Assembly (NCBI GenBank): GCA_964251665.1
Contig: CAXUKO010000003.1
Span: 372,001 to 436,000 of the forward strand
Source of the DNA: JBBQLG01 sp964251665
GTDB taxonomy: Bacteria > Bacteroidota > Bacteroidia > Cytophagales > Spirosomataceae
Direction: 5' to 3'
Length of the DNA stretch: 64,000 nucleotides
Shown: positions 9,338 through 18,154 of the stretch, piece by piece
Numbering within the stretch: the first letter of the stretch is position 1
Layout of the letters: each line of letters begins with the position of its first letter
Translations under genes and position numbers: made by a program
The notes under the pieces: model-generated
Seen by the model: the letters and a program-made list of their open reading frames with translations, nothing else
Database searches by the model: none
Told to the model about the DNA's origin: nothing

Positions 9338-10000
9338 TCAGTGCGCTTTCTCGTCGCCTTTGATCATTCTTGATACCGTCCACCAGCAGATTTGCAGGTC
9401 CAGCCAGGGCGACTGTTTACGGATGTACCAGCGGTCGAGCCGCAGCCGGTGCTGCATTTTCTGCAGCGTTTCGGTTTCGCCCCGGTAACCGCGTACCTGC
9501 GCCAGTCCCGTAATACCGGGCTTCACTTCGTAACGGTCGCCATAGTGGGGCATGGTACGCCAGTGCTTCGCATCCAGCTGAATCGGATGCGGACGGGGAC
9601 CCACAATACTCATGTCGCCCAGCAGCACGTTCAGAAACTGAGGCATTTCGTCCAGATTCGATTTACGCAGCAACCGCCCGACGCGGGTGACCCGCATATC
9701 GTTTTTCGTAGCCTGACGGAAATCAGCGCCCTGTTCGTAGGCCATTGTCCGAAACTTGTAGCACCGGAACTGACGACCGTGTCGACCCGTACGGAGCTGA
9801 ACGAATATGGCGGGCCCGGGCGATGTCAACTGGATAATCAGCCCGAACAGAGGAATCATCCAGCTCAGAATACACACCGTAACCAGACTGGCAAACACAA
9901 CATCGAACAGGCGCTTTCCGGCAAAGTTGAGTGGGGTGGAGACAGTGAGGTCCGGCACCGACTCCCGGAAAGGGGGCGATTTAAGCAAGTTGGAAACCAT
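9338..10000 (-). CDS. Initiating sugar-phosphate transferase (bacterial sugar transferase, WcaJ-type catalytic domain)
   Basis: This protein, 220 residues from ATG 10000, loads the first sugar-1-phosphate onto undecaprenyl phosphate. KRLFDVVFASL begins the single membrane helix. Then come SPGPAIFVQLRTGRHGRQF, CYKFRTM, SNLDEMPQFLNVLLGDMSIV with GPRPHP, and a C-terminal QSPWLDLQICWWTV, all signatures of the PF02397 catalytic domain. It lacks the long N-terminal membrane/CoA-binding-like half of full-length WcaJ or WbaP, so it is the short PglC-like form. The frame extends upstream to 10156, but that would overlap the co-polymerase gene and adds no family sequence. Confidence 0.9.
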   Translation of the reverse strand: MVSNLLKSPPFRESVPDLTVSTPLNFAGKRLFDVVFASLVTVCILSWMIPLFGLIIQLTSPGPAIFVQLRTGRHGRQFRCYKFRTMAYEQGADFRQATKNDMRVTRVGRLLRKSNLDEMPQFLNVLLGDMSIVGPRPHPIQLDAKHWRTMPHYGDRYEVKPGITGLAQVRGYRGETETLQKMQHRLRLDRWYIRKQSPWLDLQICWWTVSRMIKGDEKAH

Positions 10001-10052
10001 GACGAACAAAGATGAAGAAGGTTGAGCAACAATTGAGGCCGCTGTAACACTG

Positions 10053-12401
10053 TTATGCTTTAGCCAGAAGTCGATCCAGCATGTTCTTTTTCGGGCCTTC
10101 CCCGTAGTTATAACCGTTGCCTTTGTAGCCGTAGCTGTAATACTCTGATTCACCATCGCCTACGGCATTCAGCACGATATGAAGCCGGTTAAAACGCTTC
10201 TCCTGGAACAGGGTCTCCACCATTTTGAGGTGATTTTTGGGCGTTACATCGTGGCGGACCATGTATAATGTCGCATCGGCGTAGGGAGCCATCAGCTGCG
10301 CATCAGTTACCAGACCAATCGGGGGTGCATCAATAACAATGTAATCAAAGCGTTCACGCAGTTCCGAAATCAGCTTCTCCAGCCGGTGGCCGCTCAGCAA
10401 CTCAGCCGGGTTCGGGGGCAGCGGACCACTCGGAATCAGGAAGTAGTTTTCGTTGCCCGGTACCGGTTGCAGAATGTCGTCCAAGGTAGCTTCGCCGATC
10501 AGGTAGTTGCTGATGCCCGTTCCCTCCCAGGTGAAACCCAGGGAGTGCCGGAGCCGGGGCTTGCGTAAGTCCATCTCCAGAATAACGGTGCGACGCCCCA
10601 CTAAGGCCAGACTCGCCCCTAAGTTCAGCGAAACGAACGATTTGCCTTCGCCACTGATGCTGGAGGTAAACAGCAGCACCTGACTGCCCTCCGGCGAATC
10701 GCGCAGGAACTGGAGGTTCGTGCGCAGCGTACGAATCTGTTCGGCAATGATGGACTGGCTGCGGGAAACGACGACAATGGCTTCGGGCTGCCGTTTCTTA
10801 ACCACTTCGCCCAGAATAGGTACGTGCGTACTCTCTTCCACATCGAGCCGGCGCATAATCCGGTTATTCAGCGAGTCGCGGCCGGCAATGACGCCCACCG
10901 GAATCATCAGCCCAACAAAGGCAAACAGGAGAAAAATCATCTGCTTGTTGGGTTTAACCGGCTTAATGTCACTCCGGGCCACATCGATGGTCCGGGAGTC
11001 GGATATGGTCGAAGCAAACGAGACGGCCGTTTCTTCCCGCTTTTGCAGCAGGTACGTGTACAATTCGTTCTTGATGGCCTGCTGCCGGGTAATGTCCATC
11101 AGCGCCCGCTCCTTGGAGGGAATGGTGCGGATAACCCGCTCCATCTTGTTATTCGTGGCCATATACTGCCGCTGAGCCGTAGTCAGCATGGATTTCATCG
11201 TGGCCACGTTTTCGGCAATGCTGGCTTTGGCCGAACGGATCTGCCCGTCGAGGGTCTGGAAAATAGGGTTCTGCTCCGGCGTTGTCCGGCTGAGCTGTTC
11301 GCGCTGTGCTTCCAGCTTGGTTACATTATCGATCAGGGCCAGCAGGGTGGGGTCACTCAGGCCCAGCGTTGCCGGTGTGCCGCCCCGGTTACCCGGCTGT
11401 TTGTTGATGTATTCTTCCAGATCCTTCAGCGCTCCCAACTGAATGTTAACCTGGCTGAGCTGCGCATCATTCTGCTGTACTGTTTCCAGAAAACCCTGCG
11501 CCTGGGTGCTCAGATCGGTAATACCCTGGGCCGATTTATAAACTTCAACTCCTTTTTCTACCGTGGCCAGTTCGCCGGAGATCAGCTTTAACCGCTCCTC
11601 AATGAAGTTGAGCGTATTGGCTGCCACCAGGTTTTTATCCATTACGGCCGCTTCGTTATATACCTCAATGAGCTGGTCGAGAATGGCTTCTCCTTTGGCG
11701 GGAACGGCTGTTTCGAGCGAGAGCACAATCACCGTTGAGGCCTTACCGGTAGGTTCGGCTTTCAGGGTTTTCAGCAGATCGTTCACTATTTCGGTCTGCT
11801 GTTCCACCTTAACGTAGAGCGGCTCGCTGTTACTGCGGATCGATCCCCGGACAAAAACCCGCAGGCGGCCATACGGCGTCTGAATGCTGGCGTTTACGGG
11901 ATAAATCTGGCCGTTGATCTTAACCGTGCGGCTAGTTGGAAAGGTGACGCTCAGAAAGTCGGTGTACAGGGCCGGTGCTGCCCGCTCTACCAGTAGCCGG
12001 ATGGGCACTTTGCCGTAGGTTTCGCGCTTGCCGTAGGGCGTGTCGTAGAAGTAAGAAACATTCAGATCCAGTTTGCTGGCCACCCGGTCCATCAGGGTGT
12101 ACGACTTCAGGATCTCAATTTCGTTTTCGACGACCTTTTTGGGTGCGAAGATTTCGAGTTCCTTCAGAATGTTATCCTGATCAATGCCTTTCTTTTCATC
12201 CTTAATCAGCACGCTGGCCTGACTTTTATAGGAGGCTGGCTGGTAGCGCAGGTACATGTAGGCGGCACCCGCCATAATGCCCATGGACAGTACGAACCAA
12301 TACCAGTTACGGAGGTAACGGAACAACACGGCCCGCAGGTTGATGTTGTCGGAGTCGAGCACCTGATAAGGTACGTACGAATAGTTGGACTGGTTAGCCA
12401 T
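10053..12401 (-). CDS. Wzc-type polysaccharide co-polymerase with C-terminal BY-tyrosine kinase
   Basis: This 782-residue inner-membrane protein has a Wzz domain (first TM at about 32-50), a long coiled-coil periplasmic region (about 260-470), a second TM near 500 and a cytoplasmic kinase domain. The Walker A motif SISGEGKSFVSLN lies near residue 585, Walker A' is VILEMDLRKPRL and Walker B-like is FDYIVIDAPPIG. The C-terminal tail EYYSYGYKGNGYNYG holds six tyrosines, the usual autophosphorylation cluster. It should control chain length and couple Wzy to the Wza-type channel. It is 23 bases from the export gene. Confidence 0.93.
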   Translation of the reverse strand: MANQSNYSYVPYQVLDSDNINLRAVLFRYLRNWYWFVLSMGIMAGAAYMYLRYQPASYKSQASVLIKDEKKGIDQDNILKELEIFAPKKVVENEIEILKSYTLMDRVASKLDLNVSYFYDTPYGKRETYGKVPIRLLVERAAPALYTDFLSVTFPTSRTVKINGQIYPVNASIQTPYGRLRVFVRGSIRSNSEPLYVKVEQQTEIVNDLLKTLKAEPTGKASTVIVLSLETAVPAKGEAILDQLIEVYNEAAVMDKNLVAANTLNFIEERLKLISGELATVEKGVEVYKSAQGITDLSTQAQGFLETVQQNDAQLSQVNIQLGALKDLEEYINKQPGNRGGTPATLGLSDPTLLALIDNVTKLEAQREQLSRTTPEQNPIFQTLDGQIRSAKASIAENVATMKSMLTTAQRQYMATNNKMERVIRTIPSKERALMDITRQQAIKNELYTYLLQKREETAVSFASTISDSRTIDVARSDIKPVKPNKQMIFLLFAFVGLMIPVGVIAGRDSLNNRIMRRLDVEESTHVPILGEVVKKRQPEAIVVVSRSQSIIAEQIRTLRTNLQFLRDSPEGSQVLLFTSSISGEGKSFVSLNLGASLALVGRRTVILEMDLRKPRLRHSLGFTWEGTGISNYLIGEATLDDILQPVPGNENYFLIPSGPLPPNPAELLSGHRLEKLISELRERFDYIVIDAPPIGLVTDAQLMAPYADATLYMVRHDVTPKNHLKMVETLFQEKRFNRLHIVLNAVGDGESEYYSYGYKGNGYNYGEGPKKNMLDRLLAKA

Positions 12402-12424
12402 AGTGACTGAAACGTTTGATGGTT

Positions 12425-13270
12425 TTAAAGTCGAGTAGCGATGATTGCGATAAACGAAAGGGCACTCAGAATAGCCGGAATAAGCAGGTATGTACGGTCG
12501 GCGTTGGCCACACGCGCCTTGCCGGGCTCCACGTAAACGACGTCGTTCGGATGCAGGTAATAATACGGGGAGCGGAACAGGTCGCGCCGGGTCAGATCAA
12601 CGCGGGCAAACTGCTTTTGCCCATTACTCTCCCGCACGATCAAAACATTGTCGCGCCGACCATAGATAGTCACGTCGCCCGCCAGGCTTAGCGCTTCCAG
12701 CAGGCTGATCTGTTCATTGGGTATGGTAAACAGCGAGGGCCGCATCACTTCGCCCATGACCGATATGCGGAAGTTCTGATTGCGGACATTGACGGTAGGC
12801 TCTTTCAAGTACGTTTTTAGCTTCGTCCGAATCTGCGCACTCGTCTGCGACACCGTTAGCCCGCCTACTTTTACGGTCCCGATCAGCGGGAGTTCAATCT
12901 CGCCGTTCGGTGAAACCAGATAGCCCGACATTTCGGGCAGTACGGCATTGCTGGTCATCGGCTGAACACGCCCGACCGCAGCGGTTGCCCCATAGGGATT
13001 GAAAAAGGTGGCCGCTTCCGGGTTAAGGCTGCTTACCTGAATAGACAGTACATCCCCCGCTTTGACGGTTGGGGTGTACGGCTCGGCGGCTGGCAGCATA
13101 TCGCCGGTTGACCCGGCCGCCTGAAAATAAACGATCTGCTTCGGCGAAACACAACCGCCCTCAGACAGCAGCCATCCACTCAATACGACGTAGACGAGGG
13201 TACGCCAAGGCCGCTGCCAAAGCGTAGTAAGCTGATTAGTAAGCACGTTACGGTAGGAATGCAGTGACAT
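12425..13270 (-). CDS. Wza-type polysaccharide export lipoprotein (Poly_export/SLBB)
   Basis: This 281-residue protein has a lipoprotein-like signal ending LSEGGC near residue 40. The polysaccharide export domain starts at VKAGDVLSIQVSSLNPEAA and is followed by YLVSPNGEIELPLIGTVKVG, the usual consensus. An SLBB-like stretch (FRISVMGEVMRPSLFTIP, LSLAGDVTIYGRRDNVLIVR) leads to PNDVVYVEPGK, and a C-terminal hydrophobic helix (LLIPAILSALSFIAIIATRL) probably crosses a membrane. It would form the outer part of the export channel. It is the first gene of the EPS operon, so the promoter should lie in the AT-rich gap beyond 13270. Confidence 0.9.
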   Translation of the reverse strand: MSLHSYRNVLTNQLTTLWQRPWRTLVYVVLSGWLLSEGGCVSPKQIVYFQAAGSTGDMLPAAEPYTPTVKAGDVLSIQVSSLNPEAATFFNPYGATAAVGRVQPMTSNAVLPEMSGYLVSPNGEIELPLIGTVKVGGLTVSQTSAQIRTKLKTYLKEPTVNVRNQNFRISVMGEVMRPSLFTIPNEQISLLEALSLAGDVTIYGRRDNVLIVRESNGQKQFARVDLTRRDLFRSPYYYLHPNDVVYVEPGKARVANADRTYLLIPAILSALSFIAIIATRL

Positions 13271-13948
13271 AGTTCAGTGTTTTATGAGGCTTCAGGGCGT
13301 CGGCAGGCAAAAAGCTTCATAGAAAATCGGACAAGGTTTATGTTACTATAAATGCAAAAATTTAAAATTTACAGTGCAATATAATGTAAAAAGGTAATTA
13401 GATGATAATTGTTTATGTTTTTTTAAACAACGACAACTTAAAATTAATAGTGAACTACGTACTCTTTACTCTTTTGATTCTGTCTGCTATTTGGGCTACG
13501 CACGCTATCTGACTGCCAGTCAGGGTTTTGCTGAAAATGCCTGATTTTGTGCATCAGATAACGAACCGATGTTGTCTCCCTGCATTTTACGGGCCAAACA
13601 TGAACGTTTTAACTATAATATTTTAACGATTTATCCATGTAGAGTTACAATGAGGTACAGTATTTGCTAAAACAATTACTAATCAGGCTGAAGTACAGAT
13701 CGGACGCAGCGCGAGGGTAAGGCACAGAACATCGGTGCCACTGCCCGCTCACCGCCCGCTTTGATGAATCAGGCGGCCGTGTATCTCGTCAGCGGGCGCT
13801 GAAGGCAGCTATCGGTTCGTGTCAGCAGCGGACCAGTTCGGGTTTAAAGCGCAGATTTGTTTTTACCACGGAAAGTAAGATTGATGATTATTTGATAATA
13901 AAATGTTACCTTTTCGCCATCTAAATACCACACACTTGTACCTCTTTT
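13271..13948. other. AT-rich regulatory region between the EPS operon and the H-NOX operon
   Basis: This 678-base gap separates divergent operons and contains no credible gene. Bases 13330-13480 are strikingly AT-rich compared with the flanking coding DNA and probably hold the minus-strand EPS promoter and leader. I could not assign a confident TAnnTTTG box on that strand. Bases 13680-13850 return to normal composition with no recognised feature. A weak plus-strand promoter is listed separately. Confidence 0.6.
13881..13914 (+). promoter_or_regulatory. Possible promoter of the H-NOX operon
   Basis: TTG at 13881-13883 and TACCTTTT at 13907-13914 are 23 bases apart. They resemble the Bacteroidota -33/-7 pair, but the final G of TAnnTTTG is missing. 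A start of transcription near 13920 would give a leader of about 28 bases. Confidence 0.3.
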
Positions 13949-14488
13949 ATGAAAGGAATAGTATTTACTGAATTGCTGGAAATGGTTGAGCAACAGTTCG
14001 ACTACACCTTGGTTGACAAGCTGCTGACCGATTCGGCACTATCTTCGGGTGGGGCTTACACTGCCGTAGGTACCTACGATCATCAGGAGATCAATATACT
14101 GGTAGGCGAACTGAGTCGACAGACCAATATTCCGGTCCCGGACCTGTTCCGGGCGTATGGCCGCTATCTGTTTGGCCGCTTTACCCAGGTCTACAAACCG
14201 CTGATCGAGGATGTCCATTCGGCGTTTGCGCTGATGGCTTCCATTGAGCAGCATATTCACGTTGAGGTGCAGAAATTATACCCCGAAGCCGAATTGCCTC
14301 ATTTCGACATCAGCGAACCGTCACCGGGACACATGGTGATGATCTACCATTCGGAGCGTAAAATGAGTGACTTTGCGCACGGGCTGCTGGAGGGTTGTCT
14401 GGCCCACTTTGATGAAACGGCTACGATCCTTAAAACGGCGCTCAATGCGGATGGCAGTACGGTTCGGTTCGAGGTTATAAAACAGTAA
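13949..14488 (+). CDS. H-NOX (haem-NO/oxygen binding) sensor protein
   Basis: This 179-residue stand-alone H-NOX domain begins with the family hallmark MKGIVFTELLEMVE. The haem-ligand region is IEQHIHVEVQKLYPEAELP; His104 (HxEVxKLYP context) is the likely proximal iron ligand, with His102 as the alternative. The haem-propionate motif YxSxR is present as Tyr133-Ser135-Arg137 (IYHSERKM). Five residues after that Arg lies Phe142. By my recollection this is where the O2-binding Thermoanaerobacter protein has its distal Tyr, so the protein is probably NO-selective. Its stop lies two bases before the start of a hybrid kinase, the standard arrangement in which H-NOX gates kinase activity in trans. 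Confidence 0.95.
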   Translation: MKGIVFTELLEMVEQQFDYTLVDKLLTDSALSSGGAYTAVGTYDHQEINILVGELSRQTNIPVPDLFRAYGRYLFGRFTQVYKPLIEDVHSAFALMASIEQHIHVEVQKLYPEAELPHFDISEPSPGHMVMIYHSERKMSDFAHGLLEGCLAHFDETATILKTALNADGSTVRFEVIKQ

Positions 14489-14490
14489 GC

Positions 14491-17367
14491 ATGAGCGACA
14501 TTGACGTACTCAAAAGACGTTTGTTGCGCGAGAAACAGGGCCGTCTGGAAGCCGAGTCGATACTGGAAAAAAAGGCACTGGAGTTGTATGTCGCCAATGA
14601 GCAGTTACGGCAGCTAAACGAGAACTTAGAGTCTGAGATTCGGAAAAAACTGGCCGAACTGCAGCAGAGCGAACAACGCTACCGGGGCCTGATCGAATCG
14701 GTACAGGACATCATTTATAAGATTTCACCAACGGGTATTTTTACGTTCGTTAGCCCGGCCGTCGAAAAAATTCTCGGCTATACCCAAACCGATGTAGTTG
14801 GCCGCCATTACAACTGGTTTGTGCAGCCTGCTTACCGCGCTTCGCTGCGGAATTTTTACGCGACCATGCTGAGTCGGCGGCTGGATAGTACGTATCACGA
14901 GTTTCCGGCCCTGACCAAAGACGGGCAGGAGATCTGGATTGGCCAAACTGTTCGGCTCATTACCTCCTATGATGGCGAGGTGCTGGAACTGGTGGCCGTT
15001 GCGCGCGATATTTCGGACCGGAAACGAGCCGAGGAAGCCCTGATGACGACGCAGGCCCGCCTGTCGACCCTGATCACCAACCTACAGTCGGGGGTACTGG
15101 TCGAGGACGAACACCGCAGTGTCATTCTGGCAAACGAGTTATTCTGCGGCCTGTTTTCGCTGGAGCAATCGCCCCAGTCGCTGGTTGGGTACGACTGCTC
15201 GCAGGCCGCCGACCGGGTCAAGCATCATTTCGACAACCCGGACGCTTTTGTGCAGCGGATAAACGAGCTGGTGGCCAATCGGGAGCTTGCCGTGGGCGAG
15301 CGCATGCACATGGCCGATGGGCGGGTGCTGGAGCGCGACTACATTCCCATTTTTCTGGGTAATCAGTACATGGGCCATTTGTGGCGCTACAGCGACGTTA
15401 CCGAACGGTTTCTTGCCCGTGAGCAGCTGCGCAAAAGCGAAGAAAAATACCGGGGTATCCTCAACAACCTGGAACTGGGCGTACTGGAGGTGGACAATAA
15501 CCAGATGGTTGTACACGCCTACGAACGGTTCTGTAACATGGTGGGCTACACCCAGGACGAACTCATCGGGCGGAACGCGCAGACCCTGTTTATGCCGCCC
15601 GAATTCGATCAGGTACTGACCACCCAGCAAACCGAACGGGAGGTGGGGCAGGCGGGGTCGTATGAGGTGCAGATGATCAAAAAGGACCGCAGCCGCCTGT
15701 GGGCACTCATCAGCGGAGCCCCCATCATAGACGAACATGGCGTCATCTCGGGGTCGATTGGTATTCATTATGACATCACGGAGCGTAAATTATTAGAGCA
15801 GGAACTGGCCCTGGCCAAACAAATTGCCGACGACGCCCGGCAGGCCGAAAAACAGTTCCTGGCCAACATGAGTCACGAAATTCGGACGCCCCTCAACGCC
15901 ATCATCGGTATGTCGCACCTGTTGTTCGACACCCGGCCCACCCGGCAGCAGATGGAGTTTATCGAGGTATTGAAGACGTCCGCCGATTTTTTACATAGTC
16001 TCATCTCTGATCTGTTGGATATGACTAAGATTGAAGCCGGCCGTATCGAGATGCACCCCCGTCCGTTTCATCTGGCGGGCCTGCTCCGGGCTACACAACG
16101 GGTATTTCAAATGAAACTCGAGAACCGTCCCATTGAGATGGATGTGATGATCGACGCCCGCATTACCGACGATTTTGTCGGCGATGATGTCATGCTGAAC
16201 CAGATTCTGCTGAACCTGATCGGCAATGCTGAAAAATTTACCGAGGAAGGCTGTATTCAGCTTACGGCCAAAATTAAAAAGCAGGAAGAAGAACAGTTCT
16301 GGATCGAGTTTCAGGTGGCCGATACCGGTATTGGAATCCCCGATGATAAATTGGGTATCATTTTTCAGAAATTTAAACAGATCAACCCGCAGGGCCATAA
16401 GCACAAAGGCACGGGGCTGGGGCTGGCGATCACCAAAGAACTGGTTGAAATTCAGGGGGGGACGATTTCGGTAAAAAGCCGGGTTGGCGAAGGCAGTGTC
16501 TTCACGCTCATGCTGCCCTACACCCGGGCCCCGCGCTCGACGCAGCACACGGATACCAGCGAGTCCCGTCCGGTTTCGGATGCCATTCTGGCGCAGTGCA
16601 ACATTCTGGTGGTGGAGGATAACCTGATGAATCAGAAGTACGTCAGCAACCTGCTCAACAAGTGGAACATCACGTACACGCTGGCATCGGATGGAAAAAA
16701 AGCCGTAGAGGAAGCCAAAAAGCAACCCTTCGACTTGATTCTGATGGATATTCAGATGCCGATCATGGATGGCTATCAGGCTGCGGTAGCCATTCGGAGT
16801 ACGAACAACCCCAATCAGCACGTACCCATTGTGGCCCTGACGGCTTCGGCCATGCCCGACCATAAAAATACGGCCCTGACCGTGGGGATGAACGATTTCC
16901 TGACCAAGCCCTTCGAGCCAAAACAGTTGTATGCCGTATTGCAGCAGTACGCCGTACCCCGGAAGATGGCCCCACAGGCAGCGCCCGTTCTTCCGCCCAT
17001 GGATGCACTGGATCAGCAGCAGCTAAGTACCATCTACAACGGCGACAGTGAATACGCGCTGGATATGTTCAAAACGTTTCTGAACGACATCGTTCCTGAA
17101 TTTGGCAGCCTGGCGGATAAAGTAACCGATCAGGACTGGCCGATGGTGGCGCGTTTGGCCCATAAATTGAAGCCTACACTTGGGATGGTCGGCCTGACGA
17201 ATGTGCAGGCCATGCTGCGCCGGATTGAGGAGGTAACCGACAGTGTACCGGCTGGTCCGCATGAACAGGCGCCCGATATTCAACAGCTGTACACCGATTT
17301 TGAGCAGGAGTTCAACCGGATGCTGCCACTCGTAAATGAAGAATTACACCGTATAAGTCAGGAGTGA
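14491..17367 (+). CDS. PAS-rich hybrid histidine kinase with receiver and HPt domains (H-NOX partner)
   Basis: This 958-residue protein has no signal peptide or membrane helix and is therefore cytosolic. It has an N-terminal coiled coil (1-65), three PAS domains (about 65-180, 185-305 and 315-435), a HisKA domain with His462 in SHEIRTPLNAIIG, and a HATPase with NQILLNLIGNAEKF and GTGLGLAI. A receiver follows with Asp753 in LILMDIQMP, then an HPt domain with His891 in ARLAHKLKPTLG. All phosphorelay residues are intact. Being co-transcribed with H-NOX (2-base gap), it should sense NO status through that partner. The HPt is expected to pass phosphate to the LytTR regulator encoded 4 bases downstream. 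Confidence 0.93.
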   Translation: MSDIDVLKRRLLREKQGRLEAESILEKKALELYVANEQLRQLNENLESEIRKKLAELQQSEQRYRGLIESVQDIIYKISPTGIFTFVSPAVEKILGYTQTDVVGRHYNWFVQPAYRASLRNFYATMLSRRLDSTYHEFPALTKDGQEIWIGQTVRLITSYDGEVLELVAVARDISDRKRAEEALMTTQARLSTLITNLQSGVLVEDEHRSVILANELFCGLFSLEQSPQSLVGYDCSQAADRVKHHFDNPDAFVQRINELVANRELAVGERMHMADGRVLERDYIPIFLGNQYMGHLWRYSDVTERFLAREQLRKSEEKYRGILNNLELGVLEVDNNQMVVHAYERFCNMVGYTQDELIGRNAQTLFMPPEFDQVLTTQQTEREVGQAGSYEVQMIKKDRSRLWALISGAPIIDEHGVISGSIGIHYDITERKLLEQELALAKQIADDARQAEKQFLANMSHEIRTPLNAIIGMSHLLFDTRPTRQQMEFIEVLKTSADFLHSLISDLLDMTKIEAGRIEMHPRPFHLAGLLRATQRVFQMKLENRPIEMDVMIDARITDDFVGDDVMLNQILLNLIGNAEKFTEEGCIQLTAKIKKQEEEQFWIEFQVADTGIGIPDDKLGIIFQKFKQINPQGHKHKGTGLGLAITKELVEIQGGTISVKSRVGEGSVFTLMLPYTRAPRSTQHTDTSESRPVSDAILAQCNILVVEDNLMNQKYVSNLLNKWNITYTLASDGKKAVEEAKKQPFDLILMDIQMPIMDGYQAAVAIRSTNNPNQHVPIVALTASAMPDHKNTALTVGMNDFLTKPFEPKQLYAVLQQYAVPRKMAPQAAPVLPPMDALDQQQLSTIYNGDSEYALDMFKTFLNDIVPEFGSLADKVTDQDWPMVARLAHKLKPTLGMVGLTNVQAMLRRIEEVTDSVPAGPHEQAPDIQQLYTDFEQEFNRMLPLVNEELHRISQE

Positions 17368-17371
17368 AGTC

Positions 17372-18064
17372 ATGGCATTGACCTGTATAATTGTTGAAGA
17401 TGAACTGATGGCCCGCAAGTCCCTGCAACGCCTGTGCGCTCAGCACGAATCGCTGGAGTTGCTGGCTGTCTGCGAAAACGCCGATGAAGCACTGGCTTTT
17501 CTGGCCGAGCACGAAGTAGACCTGATCTGGCTGGATATCGAGATGCCGGGCCTGTCGGGTTTTGACCTGCTCGAACAGTTGCCCGCCATGCCCTATATCG
17601 TGCTGACGACCAGTAAGACCGAATACGCCTTTGATGCGTTTCAGTATCACGTAACGGACTATCTGCGTAAACCCATTACACTGCCGCGTTTCAAAATAGC
17701 GGTCGAGAAAGCGCTGGAACTACAGAACCGCAGCAAGGGCGCAGCCATAACCGAGCAGCAGGAGATCTACATCAAGACCGACGGGCGCTACATCCGGCTC
17801 CCCTTCGATAATATCTCGTACATCGAGAACCTGGGCGACTATGTTAAAGTGGTGACGAACAGTCAGACCCACGTGGTGCATACGACCATGAAATACCTCG
17901 AAGAGAAGCTGAGTGGCCGCTTTTTACGGGTTCACCGGTCGTTTATCGTTCACCTCGACAAGATCATCGACATTGAGGAAAACAACCTCGTGATTGCCAA
18001 CAAGGTCATTCCCATCAGCCGCGCCAACAAACCCGAACTGATGAACCGGCTGAACCTGCTTTGA
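17372..18064 (+). CDS. LytTR-family response regulator
   Basis: This 230-residue protein has a receiver domain (about 4-118) with acidic residues in IIVEDELMARKS, Asp55 in LIWLDIEMPG and Lys in DYLRKPITL. A LytTR DNA-binding domain follows (about 135-230) with IYIKTDGRYIRLPFDNISYI and GRFLRVHRSFIVHLDKI. LytTR proteins bind pairs of short direct repeats and often control surface or exopolysaccharide genes. It follows the hybrid kinase by 4 bases and is the evident output of the H-NOX phosphorelay. The EPS operon 4 kb away on the other strand is the most obvious candidate target, by position only. Confidence 0.93.
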   Translation: MALTCIIVEDELMARKSLQRLCAQHESLELLAVCENADEALAFLAEHEVDLIWLDIEMPGLSGFDLLEQLPAMPYIVLTTSKTEYAFDAFQYHVTDYLRKPITLPRFKIAVEKALELQNRSKGAAITEQQEIYIKTDGRYIRLPFDNISYIENLGDYVKVVTNSQTHVVHTTMKYLEEKLSGRFLRVHRSFIVHLDKIIDIEENNLVIANKVIPISRANKPELMNRLNLL

Positions 18065-18154
18065 TACCGACTGTCCGGGTTGCCGTAGCGGTCCGGTTGT
18101 TTACTCACATGAAGCAGCGGGTAGCTGATCGATTACCAACGAACCAGTCGCGAG

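Noticed and set aside
9392..10015. A 207-codon plus-strand open frame opposite the initiating sugar transferase
   Set aside because: The minus-strand product carries all PF02397 motifs; the opposing frame is compositionally odd.
10001..10156. Longer N-terminus for the initiating sugar transferase
   Set aside because: It would overlap the tyrosine kinase gene by about 100 bases, and the extra residues have no family similarity.
13369..13396. TACCTTTT on the minus strand as the EPS promoter
   Set aside because: No TTG lies at suitable -33 distance, and the AT-rich context makes chance matches likely.
15991..16863. A 290-codon minus-strand open frame within the hybrid kinase gene
   Set aside because: It lies opposite the HisKA, HATPase and receiver motifs and shows no recognisable protein signature.
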